From positions 45,671,561 to 45,735,560 of the forward strand of contig NC_088775.1 in NCBI RefSeq assembly GCF_954871325.1: DNA of 64,000 nucleotides, read 5' to 3'. A program made the translations under genes and the position numbers. Below, piece after piece: positions 34,396-45,794 of this stretch (its first letter is position 1; the number at the start of each line of letters is the position of its first letter). The stretch comes from Gordionus sp. m RMFG-2023 (taxonomy: Eukaryota; Nematomorpha; Gordioida; Chordodea; Parachordodidae). The notes under the pieces are model-generated. The model had not been told where the DNA came from. It made no database searches and was given only the letters and a program-made list of their open reading frames with translations.

Positions 34396-37330
34396 ATGCC
34401 TAACGAAGACTCGAAGAAGATATTTCTGAAGTAAAATGAAGAAACATTAACTTCTACTATTTCAGAATTCGTCAAAGAAAAAGTTAATATTCGGGGTTAC
34501 GTATATAATATAGAACTCATTTTCAAAGTAAAAAATATTGTTGATCAAAATAATAAAAAAAAGACTTGTTATTAGCATACATGGGTACTGATAACTTAAT
34601 TAAAATTAAAAATTTCTACTACCCAAATAATTTAGAGAGCATTAATTATTTAACTTTACTTGATAGTCTAGAGAAAATATCTAAGGATATTTCTAGTATT
34701 TTCCTACATCGTAATAATTTTTATACTTTAAAAAAAGGCGGTGAAACTATTATCGATTTTTCAAAATTGAAAAGTATTTGTTCTTTATGTAATTTTAAAT
34801 CGCCGCTTGATGAACTTTTATAAGATATTTTTTATCTTAGGAGTAGGGTTTCCTGAGCTGGAGAAAGAACTTCAGTCAAAATATACCGAAGGAAATATCA
34901 CTTTAGAAGATACTGTGCGTTTAGCGATCGCGCTGTCTTCATTGGAGAAGGAAACTCAAGCATAAGTTAATAAAATAATTAAACATAAGCCTACACATGG
35001 TTCCAAAAATACTTATTTTAGGAATAATAATTATAATAACGTTAATAAATTCAATAATAATAATTATTATAATGCTAACAAATTCAACCATAATAATTAT
35101 ACTCCTAATAATTATAAATCAAGTTTTAAATCTAATTTCAACCAAAAAAAGTAATATATTTTCGGTGCAGAAAAGCAAACCACATAGCGAAAGAGTGTAG
35201 ATGCCATACAAATGATTCTACCACGGACACCTCGCCTGGCATTTTCTAATAAATCTACAATCGATACGAAGATAAATGGGCTGCAGTTTACTATGGAATT
35301 TGATACTGGTGCTGCGTGTAGTGTGATAGATGGGTTACCTGGAGTCTCATAGGCAAACCATAATTATTGCCTGCATATAAACTAGTGGGATATAATCATA
35401 TCAAAATCGAAGTATTGGGTAAATGTTTAGTAGAAGTCGAAGTAAAGAATATTTTAAAATTTTTACCTATTTGGGTGGTTAAAGGTGAGAATTCCCTTAT
35501 TTTTGGAATGCCTTTTCTTAGAGAATTTGATATAAAACTTCCGGAAGAAGTTTGGATTAATAATATAAATATGAATTTTTCCAGATTAAATACTATTGTT
35601 TCAAAATTTCCCCAAGTTTTTAAAAAAGAATTAGGACAAATAAAATCAGTATTATCAAAAGAAGATACAATAATTTCTTATTCAGCCGATATTCCTGTCG
35701 TGATTTCTTGTGACGCTTCCGAAGATGGTCTTGGAGCTATTATTGCACACCGATTTCTTACTGGCCAGGAAAATCCGATTGGTTATGCATTGAGGACATT
35801 AGACGGCTGAAAAGAATTACGCCACCATTGATCGGGAGGCTTCGGTGATCATGTTTGCTATCGAGAAGTTTCATCAATATATTTATGGGAGACATTTTAT
35901 TTTGGTTACGGATCATAAACCTTTAAAATTTATCTTAGGTGATAAAAGAGACCTAAATAAAATTACAAATAACCGTTTAATACGGTGGGCTACGAAGCTA
36001 TTAAATTACAACTATGAGATAGTTCATAGACCTGGTAATCAAAACAAATGTGCCGAGGCTCTGTCTCGTTTGGGGGTAGAGGGAGAAAAAACTAATGAAG
36101 TTACAAAAAAAATTGAAGATGAAATTAGAAAATTAAAAATTAATTTAATAGATTATTTATCTTTCACTCGCAGTAAAGTCGTAAGTGAAACGAACAATGA
36201 TATCAATCTGAAGGAGATTAAAATAAATTAAAAATCATTGGTATATTGATAATATAAATAATTATTCGGAGATTTAAAAAAAATTTATTTTAATTATAGA
36301 TAATATTTCGTTCGAAGAAGGATTATTATTCTATAATGATAGAATTATTATTCCCGATAATCTTAGAAGGAGGTTTTGAATGTTATTCATCAAGGACATC
36401 CTGGGATAGTGGGGATGAAATCATTATGTAGATACTATGTTTTTTGGACAAATCTTGATCGTGATGTTGAAGAGTTCGTTAATTGCTTCAAGAGTTCTCT
36501 GGAAGGAAGACTGGGAGCCAGAGAAGTGCCGTTATACGATTAGAACATTCCTACCCGACCTTGGGAGAATACACATTGATTTGACAGGCCCGTAACTGGA
36601 AAGATTTGGTTAATTTGCGTAGACTCTTTCACCAAATGAGTTGAAGTTTCAATTTTAACACATATTAATTAGGGGTGGGTTAGCTCGCTACATTGTCTCA
36701 GATAACGGTACTCAGTTTACTGAATCATCGGAATTCAAAACGTTTCTTTTTAAATAACAACATAAAACATTTTAAATCGGACCCTTATAGCCCGAAATCG
36801 AATGGTTTGGCTGAGCGTTATATACGTACGATAAAGACGCGTTTCTATGCTGAAAGGAGAGGTGAGACTCCCGACCAGTTAAATTTAGCGAATGTTTTAA
36901 TTACTCTCCGAAATACTCTAAATGCAACTACCGGTAAATCCCCTGTCGAAATGATGTTTGAAAGGCCGCTCAGGACGACGTTAGAACAATGGAGATTATC
37001 TACGAGGGAAAGGATTGAAAACGCATTATGAAAACAAAAATATTAAAAAGATAGGAACGTTGAATCCTATGAATTTGAAGAGAATCAAAAGGTGTGGGTA
37101 GAAAACGAAAGTGGGTAGAAAACGAAAGGACTACGAGATAGCGTGAAGGGACAGTGGTTCAACGAAAAAGTGCGATATTGTATGATGTTGAATCTGAGGG
37201 GTTAAAATCATGTCATTTTCACTCCTTGCATATCGCTCCATATCTCTTGTAAAAAGAAAGTGGTTTAACTCAATAAAATGTGGCAAGGAATATAGATTGA
37301 TCTGTCTATACAAAGAAACTTATACGAGAT
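34396..37330 (+). mobile_element. Ty3/Gypsy-type LTR retrotransposon fossil
   Basis: An old, broken copy. Recognisable parts run in Gypsy order on the plus strand: a gag-like region (about 34.4-34.9 kb) followed by an Asn-rich low-complexity tract and a zinc knuckle (about 35.0-35.2 kb), an aspartic protease-like region (EFDTGA, about 35.3 kb), RNase H (CDASEDGLGA, then TDHKPL, 35.7-36.1 kb) and integrase (DNGTQF, then SPKSNGLAERY, 36.4-37.0 kb). RNase H and integrase motifs identify the family. It clearly carries several breaks. No terminal repeat pair was identified, so its age cannot be scaled from the ends; the decay suggests an old insertion. Confidence 0.85.
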
Positions 37331-37440
37331 CAAGACTCTGCAAGAGATGATCAACAAAATGACCCCCAGCTAAGTCATAGAGTATTTGATGTCATTATCG
37401 AGAAGGTCCACTATTTCCTCTAGGCTCAAAAAATTAATTT

Positions 37441-37522
37441 AGTCGCTAAAGTTTTTAGTCGATTTCCATGACTACGACTATTAGTCGTAGTCGAAAGAAC
37501 TCGACTAATTAACAATACTACG
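37441..37522. repeat. Palindromic TAGTCG repeat, probable transposon end
   Basis: CTACGACTATTAGTCGTAG is a perfect palindrome. TCGACTAATTAACAATACTA at the right recalls the TTTAACAACACTA ends of the TAGTGTTG family. No left partner is seen. Confidence 0.45.
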
Positions 37523-37635
37523 GTGTACAATATTTAAATGGGCAAAAAATTAAGCTAATAGATAACCGGTTCTTTCTAGAGAAATTAAGTCAATCGCTGA
37601 TTAGTACATGTTCAACTGGGCAGAGAATGGGAGGA

Positions 37636-37698
37636 TTGTATTATATTTAATAAATAAAAATTTTAATTGGGGGAATTTGTTAAAAATATTTAAAGAAT
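37636..37698. repeat. Dispersed repeat shared with 4068-4130
   Basis: About 60 bp matching 4068-4130 with few differences (TTTAATAAATAAAAATTTTA, then GAATTTGTTAAAAATATTT). The two copies are 33 kb apart in the same orientation. The parent element is unknown. Confidence 0.65.
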
Positions 37699-37749
37699 AA
37701 CTAGATCATCTTCAAAGAAAGAAAGAAAGATTAGGTGGTTGAGGAGCCA

Positions 37750-38100
37750 ATTCTTTTCTAAACTGACAGCATTGACAGCGACAATAAAAATTCTTCCCTC
37801 CCTCCTTCTTCACCTGATTATTGCCTGATGATCAAATCCTGGGACCAATCTCTCCCTACATCGTTTTCTTCAGACTCTGGGCAGAAATGGTTCATTATGC
37901 GTCACGATCTTATTCATCCTTGATCGATTCGCTTGTTTTGTAAAACGTTGATCAAGAAAGTAATTTCCATCGTGCCCTCAATCTTCAACTCAGTATACGA
38001 TTCTGGTACGCCATAGAGGGATTCAATAGCTCTGTTCTACCTTAATGCCACATTTACAAGTATAAATAGTGCAAGGCATCTACCGAGCCTCCCGCACTTT
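37750..38100 (-). pseudogene. Coding-like, stop-ridden relic, unrecognised
   Basis: One minus-strand frame gives protein-like text (RAIESLYGVPESYTELK, then MEITFLINVLQNKRIDQG, then PESEENDVGRDWSQDLIIR), broken by about five stops in 115 codons. This part is clearly less AT-rich than its surroundings and shows no repeats. The mixed composition and use of rare residues such as W, C and H argue for former coding. I cannot name the family; it may be a processed host gene or part of an element. A short open stretch on the plus strand at 38450-38545 (SVATRFLGCLVCNNTFPL) has a similar look. Confidence 0.35.
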
Positions 38101-38541
38101 AATTATGATAGGTTTCAATCATTAAACATAATTGCTACCAAGCTACACATATGTCTCTTCAATCAAGATTCATCAAAGCAGTAGAAAGTAGGGGCTTTAG
38201 GCACAGGGTTAGCACTCTAAGGATTATAGACAATTGCCATATTTTACCAATCAATCAATATCCGTCTGTCTAATAGGATTACACAAGTTGGAAAGCAAAT
38301 GCTAACTGTAAACGTGATCAAGGAAACCCCAGTGGCTCGATAACTTTATAATTAATTAACATCTTAATTTACTTTGTACTAATCTGTTTTTGAAAAGAAA
38401 GACCTAGGTGCTAACGACATAAAGGGTAGAGCATCCTCAGCAAATCTTCCCTTTCCCAATTTAGGAGTGTAGCAACAAGATTTTTAGGATGTTTGGTATG
38501 CAATAACACATTTCCCTTGTCAAAATTAAAAGGATATTTAT

Positions 38542-38884
38542 CAGAGACTTGCAAAGGTACCACTTATACGACACAGCCCGGCTTTTTTTTAAAAAAAAAT
38601 TTCAGACCAGCCGATTTTTTTTAAAATATATTATATTTATTTTTTATAGCTAATAATGGCTATTTCAAATAAATATTTGGTTTTAAATATACGGCCCGGC
38701 CAGGATTTTTTTTCAAAAAATTTTCAGGCAGAGCCCAACCTGGATTTTTTTTTAAAAAAATTTTTAGGCCCGGCCAGACCCGGATATATTTTTTTTTTAA
38801 ATTTCAGGCCCGGATATATTTCAAAAATTAAAATACGGCCTGGCCCTAAACTTACGGGCTTAGGACCGGACCTGTAGGTCTCTG
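38542..38884. mobile_element. hAT-like non-autonomous element, CCCGG-rich family
   Basis: The ends CAGAGACTTGCAAAGG and ACCTGTAGGTCTCTG are inverted. The flanks carry the perfect 8-bp duplication ATATTTAT (38534-38541 and 38885-38892). The interior alternates GGCCCGG words with T/A runs (ACGGCCCGGCCAGG, GGCCCGGCCAGACCCGG). The frame 38656-38877 is a by-product of these repeats. This is the best-preserved copy of the family in the window. Confidence 0.88.
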
Positions 38885-39444
38885 ATATTTATATTTGAAA
38901 CATATATTTAAGTTTTCACCTTTTTATGGTGAAAACTTGAAAATAAATTTGGATTGGGCTAAAGTGTCATTGCCCTCAACGTGTACTGGTTTCCCTTAAG
39001 CTTAGAAAGAAAATAGTATAAAAATCAGAGTGGTGAACCAAACCGAACCGTGAAACTGAAATAAACCATTATAATTTTCTGAATCATAATGCTAACCACA
39101 TCGCTATGAAAAAATTTCAAAATGAGAGACTATATGCTTATAAATACTTTTGAATCGGTTTAACCAGGTTCATATCGGGTTTAAAAATTATATTTATTTA
39201 TTTTAAATGATTAATTAACATAATTTGAAATATTATTAATTTTAATAAAATATATTTCACTAATTCATTTTAAATCAATCAAATTAAATGTTATAAATTT
39301 GTTATGTTAATCTGGTATTTCTTATTCATGTTTTATAATAAAATAAAGATATATTAAACTAACTTTTTTTTTAAAGTTTCCTAAATATTTTTATTAGATT
39401 ATTAGAAGTGATTATTAAATAAATACATGTCTTGCCCCTAAAAA

Positions 39445-39600
39445 CAGGGATGCGAACCCGGTTAAATTTTAGCCTCGGGTTAGGTTCGGGTTCGGTTTAA
39501 GTAAAAAAAAATAAAAGGTGGGTTCGGTTCGGGTTCGGTTTATGGAAATATTTTTGAACCCGGGTTTGGTTCCGGGTTCAGCTCGGGTTTAAGAATTTTC
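39445..39600. repeat. hAT-like left end, CAGGGATGCGAACCCGG
   Basis: The end CAGGGATGCGAACCCGGTT resembles that of the hAT element at 27708. It is followed by GGTTCGGGTTCGG repeats. The matching right end probably lies at 45954, with the Foldback-like element between them, although the 8-bp flanks do not agree. Confidence 0.6.
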
Positions 39601-39639
39601 GAATTGATATTAAAAAACTTGACATAAATTGGTATCCCG

Positions 39640-40205
39640 TCTTTACAGAGAATCTTTTATAGAGAATGCAAATATAGAGAAACTTTTATAGAGAAAACAA
39701 TTGTAGAGAATGTCGTTTATAAAGAATATCGTTTATAGAGAATGATTTTATAGAGAATTTATTTTATAGAGAAACTTTTAAAGAGAAAACAATTATAGAG
39801 AATGTCGTTTATAGAGAATCTCATTTATAGAGAATGATTTTGTAGAGAATATCGTTTATAGAGAATGATTTTATAGAGAATTTATTTTATAGAGAAACTT
39901 TTAAAGAGAAAACAATTATAGAGAATGTCGTTTATAGTGAATCTCATTTATAGAGAATGATTTTGTAGAGAATTTCGTTTATAGAGAATGATTTTATAGA
40001 GAATTTATTTTATAGAGAAACTTTTAAAGAGAAAACAATTATATAGAATGTCGTTTATAGAGAATGATTTTATAGAGAATATTTTACAGAGAATTGTTTT
40101 ACAGAGAATTATTTTATAGAGAATATTTTACAGAGAATTGTTTTAGAGAGAATTATTTTATAGAGAAGGATTTTATAGAGAATAATTTTATAGAATTTTA
40201 TAGAA
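39640..40205 (+). repeat. Left minisatellite arm, TTTATAGAGAAT units
   Basis: Some three dozen degenerate head-to-tail units containing TAGAGAA, with higher-order repetition: a block GAATTTATTTTATAGAGAAA with its neighbours recurs three times between 39750 and 40030. It forms the left inverted end of the surrounding element. Confidence 0.9.
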
Positions 40206-40594
40206 AATGAATTAAGTATTATTTTAGAAATAAATTTTCTCAAAAAAAACAAGACATATGCCGTCATATAAATTCTCGGAACCCTTGAATAAAAAAAGGG
40301 AAAAAATAATCTTAAAAAAAATTATTCACGTTCCTGATTTGTATTGCTTATGAATAATTATGTTAATATTTTTGAGTTTTCTGTTGTTATTTTTTAAAAT
40401 ACGCTGAACAATTAGAAGTAGTAATGCTAAAATTATGAAAATGTTTCCTTCTTTATCAGTTTCTATTAGTGCTTTGCTTTAACTAGTAGAGTAGCCATTT
40501 TAAAAAAAACTATTAGCAACAAAGCCAGCCTTACACCAATTGTTTTAGAAAATTTTGTCAATATTTAGTTGCTTTGTGCATTATTTTAATCTGC

Positions 40595-40819
40595 TTAGCC
40601 CGGCCCCGATTTTTTAAAAATATATTATATATTTTTAATTTGCCTAGATAATAATGGTGTTAAAATATTTGGTTTTAAAATATATGGCCCGGCTCGAGTT
40701 TTAAAAAAAAAGCTTTTTTTGACCCGGCCCGTGTATTTAAAAAAATAAAATTTTAGGCTCGGCGGGTATATTTAAAAAAATTAAAATACTGCCCGGGCTT
40801 AAGGTCGGGCAGGTCTCTG
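40595..40819. mobile_element. CCCGG-rich hAT-like element, left end damaged
   Basis: The right end GGGCAGGTCTCTG matches the family. The left side begins at CTGCTTAGCCCGGCCCCG without the CAGAG tip. GGCCCGGCTCGAG and GGCTCGGCGGG lie inside. It is nested in the interior of the Foldback-like element. Confidence 0.6.
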
Positions 40820-41024
40820 ATTTATAGTGCGCTTTTATAATTTCCCTAATAAATCTGATTTTACCAATTCCGAAGAGAATCTACCCTGGGAATTTCATAC
40901 GATTGCGCCAATATTTTTTTGTATTTAATAATTTTATTTTGTTTTATTTTTTCATTTTAAATCATAAATTGAGCGCGTTTTATTAAATTTTAAATTTGAT
41001 TTCGCTGAAAATGCATTATAATAT

Positions 41025-41465
41025 GTATAGAATACCCACCCTATAAATTTCAGAAGATCTTATATTGAACCTCTGAAGAAATTTTAATTTACATTAATCT
41101 GAAATTTAAGTAATGTTAGTATTCTAAAAATCAGCTAAACCTAATTTGGCTTAACCGAAAAATCGCCTAAAACTAATTAGACAAAATGTAGGGACTGGGA
41201 GCTAGGCTAATCGCCCGTCAGCGTTACGCATCACTAAGCCTAGCCTTTATTAAAATTATTTAATATATTTATTATGTAACGATATATGACGGGCGATTAA
41301 CCGAGCTCCTTAGCCGTTGCCTAATTTTTGAATAATTAGTTCTCGCCTATTTTAATGCTAAGCCTAATTATGCTTAGCCGATTTTTTAACCTAAAAACTT
41401 GGCTAACCGTTTTGGAATTGCCTAAATTAACCGATTGCGCAACATTAAGGGTGGGCATTCTACAC
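41025..41465. mobile_element. Palindromic non-autonomous element
   Basis: The ends GTATAGAATACCCACCCT and AAGGGTGGGCATTCTACAC are inverted. The centre pairs GGCTAATCGCCCGTCA with TGACGGGCGATTAACCG, and CTAAGCC words occur in both orientations. Non-coding; the overlapping frames at 41336-41570 are by-products. No clear target duplication. Confidence 0.65.
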
Positions 41466-43534
41466 TTATTCAGGTGCATTTCTGACAAAATCAGATTTTT
41501 AAATTTAATAAAACGCACTAAATTAATGATTTTAAATGCAAATAATAACAAAAACAAACAATACCCATAAAACTATAGCCTTACCAAAATTAAGTTTAGT
41601 TAAAAAATCACTAGAGCTGTCTAATATTCACAGGGTAAGCAAGGAAGACCAGGGGGTGGTTAGATCATTTCTGTCAAAATCGTCAAAGGTCCGAAAATAA
41701 TTGTATCTGAATTTACAAGATGATAGTTCAAACCCTTACCTAAAAATTATACACCGACAAAATTTAAAATAATACACTTTTTTCTCTAAATTGATTTTAG
41801 TAAAATGAAAATTTCTTATTACAAGCCTAAACTCCTTAGCAGTGTAGAGAAAGATGAAACAAATTTTAAAATGTTTTATAGGTTTTTTGCACTTGTTAAA
41901 CATTCCGAAGATCAGACTTTTAATATTTATAAGAAATTTTTTATTTACATATAGGGATTATATTTATTGATACCAATTTGTTTAAATATGGTAGGTTCAC
42001 AGACAAACTTGAATTTCATCATATGATTATAAGAAGTTTTGTATCATGATATACACTGATTTCCATCGCATTGTAATGTCTTTCTTTAGCAAATATCTAA
42101 GCTTGATATTTGCAGCAGATTGCACAATATTTACTAACTCTTTTACACTTAGAAGATATTTTAAATACCTAATTATCAAAAGATTTTGCATCATATATTA
42201 TAATACTACCACCTTCTTCCCCCACTTCACTCATTTCCTATACCACATTAAAATTAGAACAACGGACCAAATACAAACTACCCATTTTAATTTCAATGCC
42301 AATCTTGAGTTATAACCCCTTCTCCTGTGGTAAAAGGTCCTGTTTAACATTGTTTGAATGGTTAAGCGTCTTTTTATTATTGGTAGTCGGTCTATAGATC
42401 TGGTTATAAGCAAGTATAATTATCATTAATATTTAACTTCGTATCATTAGGGCTAATTATTTATTCAAACTTTTCTGTTGGGAGGGGGGGGGGAAGGGGT
42501 GGGTGTTTCTTAATAAAAAAATTTCCATGATAAAAGCAATATTTTTATTTTTCAGCATAACATAAGGATTTTCATTATCTACGCTTTCTGAGACAGATAT
42601 CTTACTTTTCTTATATATTTTTTATAGGGCCTTGCTTTCTACTGTAAAAAGAGGAGTCATAAATGATCGATTCAGCTTGTTTAATTAATTTTTATATCCA
42701 TCAATGCTTGCTTTTAAAACTTTTATTTTAAATCCCTCTTTTAGTCTTGAAGAATTACACATTTAAAAAAATATGAAGGCATATAAAATGTAAAAAAGAG
42801 ATATTTTCCACCTTTCGATTTTTTAGGGTTGTATCTACTCCTTGAAGTACAACTCACAAAGTAAATTTTTTATTCCATTAAATTTTCTCATCTTTAGCGA
42901 TGATAGTAATGTTCAATCACTTTTATCGCCACATTAATAAAATTTATGACATTCATCAGATTAAAAAAATATAGCAACTGAACTGAAATGGAAATATACT
43001 GTAATTTGTGTTAAAAATAGCTAAGTTATTTTTAATAATATATGAGGCATGTTCAATTCATTCAATTTTAGCTCTACTTATATTTTTTATATTTCTATAT
43101 CCATTTTTATACAATTTTGTCTTTGATCACATAATTAGAAAAAAGACTCGTCAGGAAGCAAGAACTTAGCAAGAATCAATTAAGGAAATCAATAATCTAT
43201 TTTTTCATAATTCCTTAGTCACAATAGTGGCAATTTCATCATCAGAGATTACACGAATTTAGTACGAGATGGATAGAAATTCAATTCAACAATCTACCTA
43301 TGATGCTGAATATTGTTTCATGTCTTGTTGTGATAATCTTTGACCTTGTCGTTTTGATTAAACAATTAATACAAATTTATTATCATAAAATGCTTATCAA
43401 GTCCATACTAAATCCCTCACTAATTAAAGCATTCTTTGTCAAAGAATAATATAAATCCAAGGTCTAATTATCTGTTTGGCTCAATGTTTTAAATAAAACT
43501 TTTTTTCTTAGTGCCTTGCAAATTTTATTTATTT
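41466..43534. other. Interior of the Foldback-like element, no gene recognised
   Basis: Unique-looking AT-rich sequence with a G-rich tract at 42480-42505. The frames 42046-42315 (+) and 42231-42413 (-) have no known motif. A former transposase could be hidden here in decayed form, but I could not see one. Confidence 0.35.
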
Positions 43535-43840
43535 CGGCCAAAGCTCCATCCAAAATCTTTATTTTTAGGACCCTAGCTATAATTTTAAATTTTAGGCCTG
43601 AGCCTGTCCTGTCCCAAATTTAATTGGAAAATATAACTAAACGCATATTTAAACAATCAATTAATATAAAAATTTAATTCCTTTACCCTAATCTTTAGAG
43701 AAATCTATTTTATTGCTTATAATCTTTTTTACATTTTTTGAGTCAAAAAAATCAATAACCCTATTTTAAAAAAAATATTTTTAGACCCAAGCCCGACTTT
43801 AACTTAATTTCCAGGTTCAACTAAGTCTGTCTAAAGGCCG
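43535..43840. repeat. Dispersed repeat, inverted relative to 2955-3275
   Basis: GGCCTGAGCCTGTCCTGTCC, TTCCTTTACCCTAATC and AAGCCCGACTTTAACTTAA appear as the reverse complement, in reverse order, of blocks at 2955-3275. Confidence 0.5.
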
Positions 43841-43896
43841 ATAAATATAAAATTGTAGTTTTCATCAAACTCCATTCCAGATATCGCAACTGATGT

Positions 43897-44100
43897 AATT
43901 CATTTGAGATAATGCATTCGCGACAATGAATTCGCGATAATACACTTGCGATAAAGCATTCGCGCTAATACATTCGCGATAATGCATTCGCTATAATATT
44001 TTCGCTATATTATACTCGCTATAATGCATTAGCGGTAATGCGTTCGCTATAATACATTCGCGATAGTGCATTCGCGGTAATGCATTCGCTATAATATCTT
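43897..44100. repeat. ATTCGCGATAATGC minisatellite
   Basis: About 14-15 head-to-tail units of 14-15 bp, consensus near GCATTCGCGATAAT with CGC/CGG/CTA variation. The unit differs from the nearby ATTCTCTATAAT units mainly at two positions. About 80 bp beyond it is TTTCTCTATAAATATGTGG AACC, resembling the right end of the Foldback-like element. Confidence 0.85.
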
Positions 44101-44809
44101 ATATAGAAACCTTCAATTGACGGTTTTGGTTTTTTAGGTAGGACAAAATTGTGGTGCTTCTATTTAATCAAAAATATTGGTTTCTCTATAAATATGTGGA
44201 ACCCCTAGAGATCGGCACTTTTCGACACTCAATATATTAAAGCCATCGCATACATCTAAATGTGTATCATTAGAGATTAATGAATTCTTAGTTATCTATA
44301 TTAAAAAGATTTATGAATAAAATTTGTATAATAAAATAGAAAGAAAATTATATTTAGAAACGTGTTCCGAAACGCAGAACGAACGGGAATGTGACATATT
44401 TTTTACCCAAACAACTGGTTAAAACCTTTTCTTAATTAAAATTAGAATAAGATTCTCGTCCGTCATATATCCATAAGGGTAAAGTTAAGAACCCTTCTAA
44501 AGGCTAATTTAGATAGCTGACATATAAATGCAATATATAAAAATTTTAAAAATGGTTGGTTCAGTTTAGATTCTCTTTAATAACGGTTAATACATATTTA
44601 ACAAATCGTTTCAGGGTTGGTTTAGCTGAGTTAATAATCAAGCTACCTTGATATGAACTAAAAAGATTTTACAAAAAAACCATTGTTGAAACAAATAAAG
44701 TCATCGAAAAAATACAACAAATAAACTGAATTGTATTATTAAAATGTTAATTTTGATATATTTTCAAATCCCGCATAAATTTTTTGAACATACAATATTT
44801 CTCTATAAA

Positions 44810-45265
44810 ATCAAGATCTAGAAAAAATTCTCTACAAAATAATTCTCTACAATGTAATTCTCTACAAAATAATTCTCTACAATGAAATTCTCTACAAAAT
44901 AATTCTCTATAAAAGTAATTCTCTTTAAAATCCTTCTCTATAAACAACATTCTCTATAAAATCATTCTCTTTGAAGTCATTCTCTATTAAGGACCTTCTC
45001 TATAAAATAATTCTCTTTAAAATCATTCTCTATAATCGACATTCTCTATAAAACCATTCTCTATAAACGGCATTCTCTATAAAATCATTCTCCTTGAAGT
45101 CATTCTCTATAAAGGACATTCTCTATAAAATAATTCTCTTTAAAATCATTCTCTATAAATTACATTCTCTATAAAACAATTCTCTATAAATGCATTCTCT
45201 ATAATTGTTTTCTCTATAAATGTTTCTCTATAAAATACATTCTCTATAATGGTTTCTCTATAAAG
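44810..45265 (-). repeat. Right minisatellite arm, ATTCTCTATAAA units
   Basis: Roughly thirty degenerate units (ATTCTCTACAAAATA at the inner side, ATTCTCTATAAAATC further out). They are the reverse complement of the left arm and lead into the GTCTTTATAGAGAA-like end. The minus-strand frame 44747-44950 (CRELFCREF repeats) is simply this repeat translated. Confidence 0.9.
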
Positions 45266-45794
45266 ACGTGGAACCACATAAATTAGGTATAAAAATAAAT
45301 TTTTTATTTTATCTATAAGCAAAATACATTTAAAAATACAAAACAGTCATAAACCTTGCATTAAAAGAGTTAAAAAGGATAAATTTTAAATAGCAATGAT
45401 TTCATAGAATTAAAAAACAGATATATAAATTTAATTTCAATTATAATATGCACTTCATTAATATATATTAAAAATTAATCTGAACAAAAAATAAATCAAT
45501 ATAATAATTTTACTTTGACTTGTTCATTCCTTTAATTAGTAATCTTTGAGACTAAGTTAAAAATTAAAAATAAATGGCGTGAATGTATTTAATTGCTTTA
45601 AATTTATTTAACACTCCAATAGGAATCTTTGAAAATAAATTAAAAAAAAAATTAAAAAATGGCGTAAATGAATTAAGTTGTTTAAAATTTATTATCACTT
45701 CACTTAAAAGGTATTATGATAATTTTTTAAAATAATTAAATTATTAATATTTGTATTTACAATTATACAAATATCTTAATATATGATTTTAAAC

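Larger units (their letters stand above)
39631..45275. mobile_element. Foldback-like (probable Mutator-type) element with minisatellite inverted ends
   Basis: The left end GGTATCCCGTCTTTACAGAG and the right end CTCTATAAAGACGTGGAACC are inverted, and both flanks carry the same 9-bp sequence ACATAAATT (39622-39630 and 45276-45284). Next to each end lies a minisatellite of roughly 12-18-bp units, TTTATAGAGAAT on the left and its reverse complement ATTCTCTATAAA on the right. Tandem-repeat inverted ends are the mark of Foldback elements; a 9-bp duplication is typical of Mutator-like elements. The interior (40.2-44.8 kb) shows no transposase I recognise and contains other insertions. It appears to sit in the hAT remnant at 39445/45954. 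Confidence 0.8.

Noticed and set aside
34141-37700. Terminal repeat pair for the Gypsy-type fossil
   Set aside because: No matching pair at the two ends could be found by eye, so none is called.
41336-41570. Frames on both strands of 70-odd codons
   Set aside because: They lie within and across the edge of a palindromic non-coding element.
42046-42413. Overlapping plus and minus frames of 89 and 60 codons
   Set aside because: No known motif; looked at as a possible transposase of the Foldback-like element and not supported.
44747-44950. Minus-strand frame with CRELFCREF repeats
   Set aside because: It is the ATTCTCTATAAA minisatellite translated, not a repeat protein.
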